From Lachnospiraceae bacterium Zagget2 (lineage in GTDB: Bacteria > Bacillota > Clostridia > Lachnospirales > Lachnospiraceae), in contig MSHD01000014.1 in assembly GCA_001941045.1 (NCBI GenBank), forward strand, positions 1 through 38,267: 38,267 nt of DNA, in the 5' to 3' direction. A model generated the notes under the pieces. The model saw nothing but the letters and a program-made list of their open reading frames with translations. It did not search any database and was not told the DNA's origin. The translations under genes were made by a program, and so were the position numbers. Shown here piece by piece: positions 15,624 to 22,652 of this stretch (its first letter is position 1; each line of letters opens with the position of its first letter).

Positions 15624-16202
15624 TCATTTTGTTTCATTTGATGTATGATCCATTCGGAAACGCTCCAGCGACTGCCGGAATACACCCTGGATTTCAATTG
15701 CCAGCCTGGCGACTATCGTCGACGGTTCCTCCCGCATATCATCCCTGACCCAATCCAGCATCAATCCAATAAATATGTAGGAATAAATGTTTGCTATAAA
15801 TGCCATGTCTTCTTCCCTGACCGACATGCCTCTGGACTCTTCCTCCAAAACCCCCATAAGGAGCCTGTTTACCAACGGTTTCAGGTAGAGTTCTACCTGT
15901 TCCCGGTGAACACAATGGTAGACATTCAGAATAAATGGCTTATTTTCCTTAACTGCCTGAAAAATCTGCAGGAAACCTTCCTGCCACGTATCATAGGTTT
16001 TCTTTTGCTGAAGAGCCTTCTGAGCATCTTCCAGGCAAGCCCATTCCACCAGATCATAGATGTCCTTGAAATGATAATAAAAGGTCATCCGGTTGATACC
16101 GCAGTCCTCTGTTATATCGTTGATCGTGATTTTATTCAATGGCTTTTTGAGCAACAGGTTTTTCAGGCTTTGTTCCAATGCCCGTTTGGTGATCTGCGAC
16201 AT
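15624..16202 (-). CDS. TetR/AcrR-family transcriptional regulator
   Basis: 192 residues. The N-terminal helix-turn-helix is at about 8-50: ALEQSLKNLLLKKPLNKITI, DITEDCGINRMTFYYHFKDI, then YDLVEWACLED. The ligand-binding part is divergent helical sequence of the type found in DhaS-like TetR regulators. It lies directly upstream of ohyA on the same strand and is the likely fatty-acid-responsive repressor of it (inference from position). AGAGGGA precedes the ATG. Confidence 0.85.
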   Translation of the reverse strand: MSQITKRALEQSLKNLLLKKPLNKITINDITEDCGINRMTFYYHFKDIYDLVEWACLEDAQKALQQKKTYDTWQEGFLQIFQAVKENKPFILNVYHCVHREQVELYLKPLVNRLLMGVLEEESRGMSVREEDMAFIANIYSYIFIGLMLDWVRDDMREEPSTIVARLAIEIQGVFRQSLERFRMDHTSNETK

Positions 16203-16246
16203 AATCTCATTCCCTCTTTATTTCTTCGTAAAATGCCTGCACTTCC

Positions 16247-16457
16247 GCCAGTCTTTGCTCCTCACATATTGTTCATTACAAAATCGCTATTTTTGATCGC
16301 CCATTTTTCACAAAATCGCATATTTTGTATGACCATTCTGCATTTCATTGACATCTATGCACTTAGGTGCCTTCTAATTTGTTCATGCCTGTTTCCGATC
16401 CTGAATCATCATAATCATTATAAACTAACTTTTGTTCCCATTCAATTCAGAAATGAC
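16247..16457. repeat. Dispersed paired-hairpin repeat, copy 2
   Basis: Same element as at 930-1075 and 21022-21222. Here the second hairpin is perfect: ACAAAAT (16310-16316), CGCAT, ATTTTGT (16322-16328). The first unit is CAAAATCGCTATTTTTG. The element continues through TCATAATCATTATA to CCCATTCAATTCAGAAATGAC, a right end shared with copy 3. It sits directly upstream of the hipBA promoter. Confidence 0.75.
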
Positions 16458-16494
16458 CTGTCGGCATTTGCATAACTTGAGTGGAGGTATTCCC

Positions 16495-16523
16495 TTGACA
16501 TCCACCTTCGCAAAACCTATAAT
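16495..16523 (+). promoter_or_regulatory. Consensus sigma-A promoter of hipBA
   Basis: TTGACA (16495-16500) and TATAAT (16518-16523) with a 17-base spacer, both hexamers perfect. Transcription would begin near 16530, just where the first GYCGNNCGGC palindrome lies. Confidence 0.8.
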
Positions 16524-16531
16524 CAAATAAA

Positions 16532-16620
16532 GTCGTTCGGCATAATTTTAACAAAGCAGGCGCAAATACAGCCGTTCGGCATTTTTTATGAAGCACCTTT
16601 GGAAATAGCGCCGCTCGGCA
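16532..16620 (+). promoter_or_regulatory. Three 39-bp-spaced palindromic sites, probable HipB operators
   Basis: GTCGTTCGGCA at 16532, GCCGTTCGGCA at 16571 and GCCGCTCGGCA at 16610 begin exactly 39 bases apart. Each is GCCG-NN-CGGC (one mismatch in the first). They lie between the promoter start point and hipB. The last overlaps the leader just before the AAGGAG ribosome binding site. HipB-type antitoxins repress their own operon by binding several operators; assignment to this HipB is inference. Confidence 0.65.
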
Positions 16621-16637
16621 AAAAAGGAGACTTTCCA

Positions 16638-16853
16638 ATGAAAATCGCAGATGCAAAATCCTTCGGAGAAGCCATACGCAAAAGAAGGAAAGAACTTCAC
16701 TATACGCAGGTCTACCTCTCCGCATGCACCGGACTGAGCATTACTTTCATTTCGGATCTTGAGCGGGGAAAGCCCAGTATACAGCTGGAAAAGGCGATCC
16801 AGCTGGTAAACATTCTGGGGATGGACCTTTTGATCGAGAAGCGAGGTGAGTAG
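16638..16853 (+). CDS. hipB: HipB-type XRE antitoxin
   Basis: 71 residues. ATG 16638 is chosen because AAGGAG lies 8 bases before it; an upstream in-frame start at 16599 has none. It is almost entirely one XRE helix-turn-helix: FGEAIRKRRKELHYTQVYLS, then CTGLSITFISDLERGKPSIQ and a final helix ending LGMDLLIEKRGE. In the hipBA module the antitoxin neutralises the HipA kinase and represses the operon. hipA follows with one base between the stop and the ATG. Confidence 0.9.
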   Translation: MKIADAKSFGEAIRKRRKELHYTQVYLSACTGLSITFISDLERGKPSIQLEKAIQLVNILGMDLLIEKRGE

Positions 16854-16854
16854 G

Positions 16855-18147
16855 ATGCGGAAATTATCAGTGTGGATGGAAATCAAAGGAAAGGCTGTTT
16901 ATGTCGGTCAGATTACCGGACACGACAGCAACAACGCCTGTTTCTCCTATGCGGAGGACTACCGATCCCGTTCGGACAGCAGGCCGGTATCCCTAAGTCT
17001 TCCGTTGGAAGAGAGGACATTTTCGCCGAGCCGGACCGAGAATTATTTTGAGGGTCTCTTACCGGAGGGCTTTACCAGAAAGTGCGTTGCGAGGCGACTC
17101 CATGCCGATGAGGGCGATTATCTCTCCATCCTTTCTGCCCTGGGGAAAGAATGCCTCGGTGCGGTGAAAATACTGGAAGAGGGCGTGGCCGAAGATGCGC
17201 CGGAATACCGTCCCCTGTCTCCACAGGAGGTCGAAGATCTGGCGCGGGAAGGCGCGGTAGAGTCCGCATCGATCGTCGCCAAATCACACTTATCCCTGAC
17301 CGGCGCTTCCGGAAAAGTCGGCCTCTATTATGATGAGCAAAAAGAGCAATGGTATCTTCCCATTGGCGACGCACCCAGTACGCACATTGTCAAGCAGAGC
17401 CATGTGAGGCTGAGTCGGATTGTAACAAACGAACAGCTCTGCCTCCAGACAGCGAAACGCCTCGGCATTGTTGTGCCGGACAGTTTTATTCTGAATCTGT
17501 CCGACTCTGGAAGAAATCCCGGTGAAGAAGATGTTCTCCTGGCGACAAGAAGATATGACCGGATCTGGCAGGATTCCTGCAGGAATCTGAACGGGCTGCC
17601 TGTCCCGCTCCGGCTCCATCAGGAGGATTTTGCCCAGGCACTCGGCATCGCGGCCGCGCGCAAATATGAGCGAGGTGATGAAGAATATATGGCGAGAATG
17701 TTCCGCCTGCTGCAGCTGTATTCCGCGAATCCTCTGGAGGACCAGCTCCGGCTCTGGAATATCTGTATCTTCAACTACCTCATCGGCAATACGGATAACC
17801 ACATCAAGAATCTGTCTCTATTGTACAGCGCTGATCTGAAAAGTATCCGGCTTGCCCCCGCATACGATCTTGTCAGCACCGTGGTCTATGACGGCGGAAA
17901 CGAGGATATGGCTTTCAGCGTTGGCGGGGAACATAATATTCACGCCATCTCAAGAAAATCATTTGAAAAAGCTGCCAAAGAAATCGGACTTGGCGCCAAA
18001 ATGGCCATGAACCGCTTTGACGCCATGGTCTTCGGCTTTGAAAAAGCGCTCATTTCTGCAGGCGAAGAGTTAAAAGAGCAGGGATTTGCAGAGGCCAGCC
18101 ATATGAGTGAATCCATTCTGAACAAGGGTGGCATTGCACGGCAATAA
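16855..18147 (+). CDS. hipA: HipA-type serine/threonine kinase toxin
   Basis: About 430 residues, full length. ATG 16855 follows the hipB stop by one base, with AGGTGAG before it; an in-frame GTG at 16846 overlaps hipB. Motifs in order: the flexible Gly/Ser loop LTGASGKVGL (~148), the ATP-lysine segment IVKQSH (~178), the catalytic loop NTDNHIKN (~312) and the metal-binding AYDLVST (~336). HipA phosphorylates a translation factor or tRNA synthetase, giving growth arrest and persistence; the target here cannot be told. A shortened relic of the same gene lies at 13325-13690. Confidence 0.9.
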   Translation: MRKLSVWMEIKGKAVYVGQITGHDSNNACFSYAEDYRSRSDSRPVSLSLPLEERTFSPSRTENYFEGLLPEGFTRKCVARRLHADEGDYLSILSALGKECLGAVKILEEGVAEDAPEYRPLSPQEVEDLAREGAVESASIVAKSHLSLTGASGKVGLYYDEQKEQWYLPIGDAPSTHIVKQSHVRLSRIVTNEQLCLQTAKRLGIVVPDSFILNLSDSGRNPGEEDVLLATRRYDRIWQDSCRNLNGLPVPLRLHQEDFAQALGIAAARKYERGDEEYMARMFRLLQLYSANPLEDQLRLWNICIFNYLIGNTDNHIKNLSLLYSADLKSIRLAPAYDLVSTVVYDGGNEDMAFSVGGEHNIHAISRKSFEKAAKEIGLGAKMAMNRFDAMVFGFEKALISAGEELKEQGFAEASHMSESILNKGGIARQ

Positions 18148-18149
18148 AT

Positions 18150-18358
18150 TTACACATGCAGTCGCTGGCGTTATTCTCCGGAATTATATTCGTTCCGAAA
18201 ACTTCTTCCCAGGCTTTTTCGTCCTGAAGCACCAGACCTTCTGTCAGAATCACATTTTCATCACTGTCAAACACAATATTCAATCCAAATAAATCGTGAT
18301 AAAACTGCTTTGACTTTTCTATGTTCTTGACCACAATCAGTACATTTTTTAACTTCAT
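18150..18358 (-). pseudogene. N-terminal part of a VOC/glyoxalase-family protein
   Basis: From ATG 18358: MKLKNVLIVVKNIEKSKQFY, then HDLFGLNIVFDSDENVILTE and a segment ending FGTNIIPENNASD. This is the first half of a vicinal-oxygen-chelate domain (usual length ~120-130 residues). At about 18155 the frame passes into antisense of hipA, so the gene was cut where the hipBA segment ends. It starts one base after the stop of the 18360-18668 gene. Confidence 0.7.
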
Positions 18359-18359
18359 T

Positions 18360-18668
18360 TCAGTCTTCTTCCATTCTTCTGCGATTTAAATACTCGTTAT
18401 ATACCGCATTGCTGTGCTCCAACTGCTTTTTCTGCATGATCCGCTTCCTGTCGTCGAGGATTGCAAGCATCTCATCCACGATCTCCCCTTCCGGCAAGCT
18501 GCTATAATGGGAAAGATAATAAATCATTCTCTGCGCGGTGAAATCCGTATTCAGATTCTGCGTGACCAGGTCGCAGAACCGCTCCTGATAGCCCCTGTCC
18601 AGCATTATCTGATAAAGTTCTTTACTTACCTCCGATTTTGCTTTCATATACCGTAGCCACTCCCACAT
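18360..18668 (-). CDS. Hypothetical protein
   Basis: 102 residues, rich in charged helices, with no membrane segment and no motif I recognise: MKAKSEVSKELYQIMLDRGY, then a segment with NTDFTAQRMIYYLSHY. The start is uncertain: ATG 18668 has a GAGGAT about 20 bases upstream, while ATG 18647 has GGGAG 13 bases upstream. It is the penultimate gene of a same-strand run from 20984 to 18150. Confidence 0.6.
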   Translation of the reverse strand: MWEWLRYMKAKSEVSKELYQIMLDRGYQERFCDLVTQNLNTDFTAQRMIYYLSHYSSLPEGEIVDEMLAILDDRKRIMQKKQLEHSNAVYNEYLNRRRMEED

Positions 18669-18686
18669 TTTTACCGGGTACAGATT

Positions 18687-19529
18687 TTATCCTCTGTACC
18701 TGATGATTTCTCTTCTGTACGCAGATAGAATCTGCCTGATTTCCCGGTTCCTGTCCGGGTTCCGATAATGTTCCGTCTCCTTCTCCATCCGTATCCGAAA
18801 TGCGATTTCCGCTTTTACCTGGCGCAGATAACTTCCCTTGTCTCGTTGTATTCTGACGACCGTCATTTTCGCCTGTATCAGATGCGCGCGCATAAGAGGA
18901 AACAGACAATAATACAGCTCGTCCTCCGCGAAGGAAATATGCCCGAGCCCATTCCCCTGCGAATCTGCGACCATAAGCTTCCAGTCATGAAGCGCCGCCG
19001 GATATACGGCATCGCCTTTTTGAAGAGAGAGTATTCGCTTCATCCTCTCTCTGTCCTGCTTTTCCCCGATATAAGCACGGAAACAGTAAATCTTCCGTCC
19101 CGCCTCATCGGTCGTTTCCGTCTCTGCAATTTTCTCAAGGCAGTATAGCGGGTCCACGAACTGCAGCGCCAGGCAATGGAACAATTGCTTCTGGAAAGGA
19201 ATACGCAAAGCATCTGTTCCGCCATAAATACCGCATTCGCTTTCCACTTCATCCAGCAAATCCTTCCCGGCATGAAGGAGGCTTCGTAAAAACAGCGGGA
19301 ATTCTTCCTCATCCGGGTTCCACATGTATTTCCCATGGGCCAGGGTCTGATACATTCCGCCGGTATCAAGATCCATATGGTATGGGGCGTAGATATTTCT
19401 GGGGACATATGCGGCGTCGTTGACCGGAGCTTTCCACAAAAGCACCTTTTCTTCTCTTCCCCTGAAGAAGTCTTTTCTTTTGAGCAGCGTGTAAGCGGCA
19501 TTGATTCTTTGCGCCTGTTCCTCATCCAT
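18687..19529 (-). CDS. Hypothetical protein
   Basis: 280 residues, soluble, with no recognised domain. It contains VPRNIYAPYHMDLDTGGMYQ and LQFVDPLYCLEKIAETETTD in the middle, and a basic C-terminal helix. Neighbours on the same strand are a small antitoxin-like protein upstream and a 102-residue protein downstream. No catalytic motif can be named. Confidence 0.65.
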   Translation of the reverse strand: MDEEQAQRINAAYTLLKRKDFFRGREEKVLLWKAPVNDAAYVPRNIYAPYHMDLDTGGMYQTLAHGKYMWNPDEEEFPLFLRSLLHAGKDLLDEVESECGIYGGTDALRIPFQKQLFHCLALQFVDPLYCLEKIAETETTDEAGRKIYCFRAYIGEKQDRERMKRILSLQKGDAVYPAALHDWKLMVADSQGNGLGHISFAEDELYYCLFPLMRAHLIQAKMTVVRIQRDKGSYLRQVKAEIAFRIRMEKETEHYRNPDRNREIRQILSAYRREIIRYRG

Positions 19530-19554
19530 TTCAGTCCTTCTTTATTTCTCCGCA

Positions 19555-19791
19555 TCAAACCTCGCTTAAAATTTTCTGCCTCGCCTCATCGGTCGTCAAC
19601 TTTCCCGATCTGATTTCCTTCAGCATATCCAAATCGTCTTGCGTCAGAGACATTCCCTCCATTTTCAATGTGGCGTCTATCTCCCGAATTGCTTCCGCTG
19701 GAGTATATATAACCCTCCTGCCCTTTACCCCAAAAGGAATTCCACCCCGCGTGATTAATTGTTTCAGCGAATTTTTGTACCTTTCAGTCAT
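19555..19791 (-). CDS. Small protein with antitoxin-VbhA-like C-terminus
   Basis: 78 residues: MTERYKNSLKQLITRGGIPF, a segment with YTPAEAIREIDATLKMEGM, and then LDMLKEIRSGKLTTDEARQK. The (S/L)G-x-(L/I)-T-x-(D/E)-E-A-x-x-x-I-L ending resembles the VbhA/Fic antitoxin helix, but no Fic protein is next to it, so the similarity may be superficial. Its ATG overlaps the GNAT stop (ATGA) and a GGTGGG ribosome binding site is present. Confidence 0.6.
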   Translation of the reverse strand: MTERYKNSLKQLITRGGIPFGVKGRRVIYTPAEAIREIDATLKMEGMSLTQDDLDMLKEIRSGKLTTDEARQKILSEV

Positions 19792-20393
19792 TTTCCCACC
19801 TGTTTTTCGTGTTCAACTGCGTAAGGCTTACACAACCGGCCATAGACCGGGCGATAGATTTCCTGATACATCTCCTCCACAGCGCAATGCAGCTGTTCCA
19901 TCGAATGATCAGGAATCATTTGGCTGATATACAGAATATTATAATCCACACCAAACAGCAGGCATTTTGAGTTTATCAGCAAGGCGCCATTTGCGAGATA
20001 AAAACTGATCCGTCTCTTCCGGATCTGTACTTCCTCGTCTGTCTTTGCCGAATCAGGGCTCTCCGCCTCGATGAAAACGCCGCATTTCACCGACGCCACG
20101 TTTTTCAGGCGCTGCAGGAACTCACTGCCGACTCCATGGCCGCGCAGTCCAGGAACAACTGCAAAATAATCCAGAAGCGCATACATCCCGTTCTCTGTAA
20201 GAATGTAACAGGCATACGCCAGCAGGCTGCCATTATCATAATAGCCATAACAGGCATATTTTCCCGCCTTCGTCATACGTTTCATAGAAGCGAATGGACG
20301 GCGCTCGCTGCGGGGGAAATCCTCCCGTACATGGTCCCTGTAGATCCGTTTCAGCTTATCCAGTTCCAGCTTCTCAACTATTTCTCCAACCAT
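19788..20393 (-). CDS. GNAT-family N-acetyltransferase
   Basis: 201 residues. The acetyl-CoA-binding motif A is visible as YFAVVPGLRGHGVGSEFLQR (R/Q-x-x-G-x-G/A type) at about 76-95. It is preceded by the beta strands YACYGYYDNGSLLAYACYIL. The acceptor substrate is unknown. It overlaps the downstream 78-residue gene by four bases and follows a membrane-protein gene by 12 bases, so all three are probably co-transcribed. Confidence 0.85.
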   Translation of the reverse strand: MVGEIVEKLELDKLKRIYRDHVREDFPRSERRPFASMKRMTKAGKYACYGYYDNGSLLAYACYILTENGMYALLDYFAVVPGLRGHGVGSEFLQRLKNVASVKCGVFIEAESPDSAKTDEEVQIRKRRISFYLANGALLINSKCLLFGVDYNILYISQMIPDHSMEQLHCAVEEMYQEIYRPVYGRLCKPYAVEHEKQVGK

Positions 20394-20405
20394 GTCAGAA
20401 TCTCA

Positions 20406-20984
20406 TCATCGCCTAACGGCCACGCTGACCGTGACCGCCACCATCATCACCGCTACAAGAATCAGCGGGATCATGCCATCTACATATCCTTTCACACTGT
20501 CCAGACCGTAATACAGCAGATAACAAATCATACTGACAATAGCGGCAAGCAATGTGATGACAAGAAGCAGGATCACTGCTGACTTTGTAAAATGCCCCTG
20601 CGCGAACAGGGCGTTCAGCTCCAGAAACATCAAGACAGTCCAGCCGACTATAAGGAACAGTTCCGTCGTCACCTGCCGCTTTAATACAATCCCAGTCAAT
20701 GCCAACAGCAGAATATACGCAATCACGCCGCCGACCAGCACCGCGTCGCGCGGATACAGCAGGGCTTTACCATCTACCGCGCCGCTGCTCTGCACAATCC
20801 TAATCACCGCAGCCACGCCCAAGATAAACGCCGGGATCAGAAGCCATCCGCTTCGAATTCCCTTTACTGCCCCCTCCGGTTTAAATGCAATCAGCCACCA
20901 TGCAAGATAAAAGGCACAGCATATGACCATCAGAATATTTCCCATCAGCATCTGCCTGGTTGGCTCATCAAAATTTGAAAACAT
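20406..20984 (-). CDS. Multi-pass membrane protein, function unknown
   Basis: 192 residues with about six hydrophobic helices: MGNILMVICCAFYLAWWLIA, GWLLIPAFILGVAAVIRIV, VGGVIAYILLLALTGIVL, LFLIVGWTVLMFLEL, AVILLLVITLLAAIVSMICY and a C-terminal PLILVAVMMVAVTVSVAV. Short positively charged ends suit the inner-membrane topology. GGGAG precedes ATG. No family recognised. Confidence 0.7.
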   Translation of the reverse strand: MFSNFDEPTRQMLMGNILMVICCAFYLAWWLIAFKPEGAVKGIRSGWLLIPAFILGVAAVIRIVQSSGAVDGKALLYPRDAVLVGGVIAYILLLALTGIVLKRQVTTELFLIVGWTVLMFLELNALFAQGHFTKSAVILLLVITLLAAIVSMICYLLYYGLDSVKGYVDGMIPLILVAVMMVAVTVSVAVRR

Positions 20985-21021
20985 CGGCTTCTCCCATCTG
21001 CGTCATCAACGGTCCATACCC

Positions 21022-21222
21022 CTGCCAATCTTTGCGCCTCACATATTGTTCATCGCAAAATCGCTATTTTGGATCGCCCATTTTTTCACAGAATCGCTTA
21101 TTTTGTATGACCATTCTGCATTTCATTGATTTCTATACACCCAGATGTCTTTTAATTTACTCCTGAATCATCATAATCATTATATCCTAACTTTCCTGCC
21201 CATTCAATTCAGAAGTGACACA
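21022..21222. repeat. Dispersed paired-hairpin repeat, copy 3
   Basis: Closely matches copies 1 and 2: GCCAATCTTTG, CCTCACATATTGTTCAT, two AATCGC hairpin units, GACCATTCTGCATTTCATTG, then TCATAATCATTATA and CCCATTCAATTCAGAAGTGA. On its left, TGCGTCATCAACGG also occurs inside the broken AlbA_2 gene (about 258-271), a possible trace of a shared past neighbour. No gene is seen in 20985-21325 apart from this repeat and the next one. Confidence 0.75.
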
Positions 21223-21246
21223 TTCTCAAAATTTGCAGGCTAATCC

Positions 21247-21290
21247 CACTTTGGGTAGTTTGGGTGGGACTTTGGGTAGTTTGGGTGGGC
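21247..21290. repeat. 21-bp tandem duplication beside spoVT copy D
   Basis: ACTTTGGGTAGTTTGGGTGGG occurs twice in tandem. The same unit occurs once beside intact spoVT (22595-22616) and in diverged form beside copy B (8957-8978). Confidence 0.8.
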
Positions 21291-21320
21291 AAAAAAACAG
21301 GACAGGCTCCTCACCTGTCC
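21291..21320 (-). terminator. Rho-independent terminator of spoVT copy D
   Basis: GGACAGG/CCTGTCC hairpin followed on the minus strand by seven T after TG. Confidence 0.8.
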
Positions 21321-21325
21321 CGCTC

Positions 21326-21787
21326 CTACTGCTCCATCTGCTTCCCCAGAAACACCGCCGCCGTGGCCGCGAGCTTCTGCTCCGTCTCGCTCATCTTGCT
21401 TCGCTCGTCCCGCCCCGCGAGGACCACCGCGCCAATCGCGTCCCCCTCGCTGATGATCGGGCAGATCGTCTCAGCGTAGACGCCTTCGGTCGTTTCCTTC
21501 ACAAATGGAATAAACTTTTTATCCGCGACGACGCCGTCGCGGTCGGTCACGCAGACCATGTGTCCTGTCGTCTGCGCCAGGCACTCCGCGTACTGCTGCG
21601 CGAAGGCGCCCAGCTCCCCGATCGGGGAATATTTTTTCAGGATAATCTCGCCCTCACGGTCGGTAAAGATTTCCAGAGGGTCACCCTCCCTTATTCTCAA
21701 GGTGCGCCGGATCTCCTTCGGCACGACGACGCGGCCAAGGTCGTCCGATTGTGTCAAGTAAGGGACAAAAATTTTTCCCAATATCAT
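21326..21787 (-). pseudogene. spoVT copy D, truncated, in-frame deletion, coupled to toxN
   Basis: An open frame of 153 codons. It begins MILGKIFVPYLTQSDDLGRV and then follows SpoVT. About 33 residues of the GAF domain (from after DRDGVVA to DKKFIPFVK) are missing in frame. Its ATG overlaps the toxN stop as ATGA, so it could be translated by coupling with toxN. It lacks the first AbrB strand and part of the GAF ligand domain, so normal SpoVT function is unlikely. I class it as a pseudogene, but expression is possible. Confidence 0.75.
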
Positions 21788-22311
21788 TGACTATTTTCCC
21801 ATTTTTGAAGCACTGTTTCCAGTTTTGCAAAATCACAACAACGTCTCTTTAAAAGGCCGCTGGCCTTACCGGATTCAATCATTTTATAAAGCTTGTTTGC
21901 TTTCTTTGTAATTTCATCCTGATGACCCTGACACCAGCTCAACTGCTTTGCAGCCATTTTTTTATAACGTCTCGACTGCGGGCTGTCCTTCCCTGTAACC
22001 TTGAGGTCCACCGGCGAAATGCAGCTTTCATCAACAGGAATCATATTATTAAAATTCAGCACTCCCAACAGTTTATCTTCGACAATAATTTTAGTGAAAT
22101 CGACATCATTTTTCATCGACTCGTGTTTATGTTTAGGTGAGCTTAAAGGCACGCAATATTCTTGCATATCGCACACAATTATAATTCCAACAAATGGTCT
22201 CTTTTCTTTTTCTATCTGCGGAGATACCGACATCACATTATCATCGACTTTTGACAGATTTCTAATATATTTCATATCAATCAGATACAAGTTCAAACGC
22301 CTTTGCTTCAT
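21784..22311 (-). CDS. toxN: Type III toxin-antitoxin endoribonuclease ToxN/AbiQ
   Basis: 175 residues from ATG 22311, chosen because AAAGGA lies 6 bases upstream and the family starts here (KQRRLNLYLIDMKYIRNLSK); an upstream in-frame start at 22404 would run through the attenuator. ToxN/AbiQ landmarks in order: PFVGIIIVCDMQEYCVPLSS, PKHKHESMKNDVDFTKI, GVLNFNNMIPV and a C-terminal helix with RRYKKMAAKQLSWCQ. The toxin is a sequence-specific ribonuclease that cuts its own antitoxin precursor and, when released during phage infection, cellular and phage RNA. Directly upstream lie a terminator and three 34-base repeats, the classic antitoxin RNA layout. Confidence 0.92.
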   Translation of the reverse strand: MKQRRLNLYLIDMKYIRNLSKVDDNVMSVSPQIEKEKRPFVGIIIVCDMQEYCVPLSSPKHKHESMKNDVDFTKIIVEDKLLGVLNFNNMIPVDESCISPVDLKVTGKDSPQSRRYKKMAAKQLSWCQGHQDEITKKANKLYKMIESGKASGLLKRRCCDFAKLETVLQKWENSQ

Positions 22312-22325
22312 ATGATTCCTTTCGT

Positions 22326-22357
22326 AAAAAGAGACTGCGCTTTTTACACGCAGCCTC
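22326..22357 (-). terminator. Attenuating terminator between toxI and toxN
   Basis: On the minus strand GAGGCTGCG, a ~9-base loop, CGCAGTCTC (with a G-U pair) and five T. In type III systems a leaky terminator here sets the antitoxin-to-toxin ratio. Confidence 0.85.
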
Positions 22358-22362
22358 AAATC

Positions 22363-22464
22363 GTTTCCACTTACGGTAGGACTCACCGCTCTTATAGGTT
22401 CCACTCACAGTAGGACTCACTGCTCTTATAGGTTCCACTCACAGTAGGACTCACTGCTTTTTAC
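22363..22464 (-). ncRNA. toxI: ToxI-type RNA antitoxin, three 34-nt repeats
   Basis: Three tandem units of 34 bases at 22363-22396, 22397-22430 and 22431-22464. The core in RNA sense is GAGTCCTACTGTGAGTGGAA. The second and third units are identical over most of their length and the first has a few changes. Repeat number and length, position 50-150 bases upstream of toxN, promoter before and hairpin after all fit a type III antitoxin, whose repeats are cut apart by ToxN and hold it in an inactive assembly. The mature unit boundaries cannot be fixed from sequence. Confidence 0.85.
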
Positions 22465-22509
22465 AGGAGCATTGCCCCTATACGATAAGACAAATCTTAT
22501 CTCTGATTA

Positions 22510-22538
22510 TTTTATACAGGTTTTCAGATGCTATGTCA
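22510..22538 (-). promoter_or_regulatory. Promoter of the toxI-toxN operon
   Basis: On the minus strand TTGACA (22533-22538), 17 bases, TATAAA (22510-22515). The start point would be near 22503. An ATAAGA/TCTTAT palindrome at 22485-22500 lies in the early transcript. Confidence 0.75.
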
Positions 22539-22616
22539 AGAACAATTTCCCTGTCAAAACTTTCTCAAAGTCTCAAAATTTACGGGCTAATCCCACTTTG
22601 GGTAGTTTGGGTGGGC

Positions 22617-22647
22617 AAAAAAAACAGGACAGGCTCCTCACCTGTCC
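22617..22647 (-). terminator. Rho-independent terminator of spoVT
   Basis: GGACAGG (22641-22647 on the complementary side), 7-base loop, CCTGTCC and then TG and a run of eight T on the minus strand. This is the parent of the copies elsewhere in the window. Confidence 0.85.
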
Positions 22648-22652
22648 CGCTC

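Noticed and set aside
22363-22464. Possible CRISPR array (three regular repeats)
   Set aside because: The units are contiguous 34-base tandem repeats with no variable spacers, placed before a toxN gene with a terminator between. They fit a type III antitoxin.
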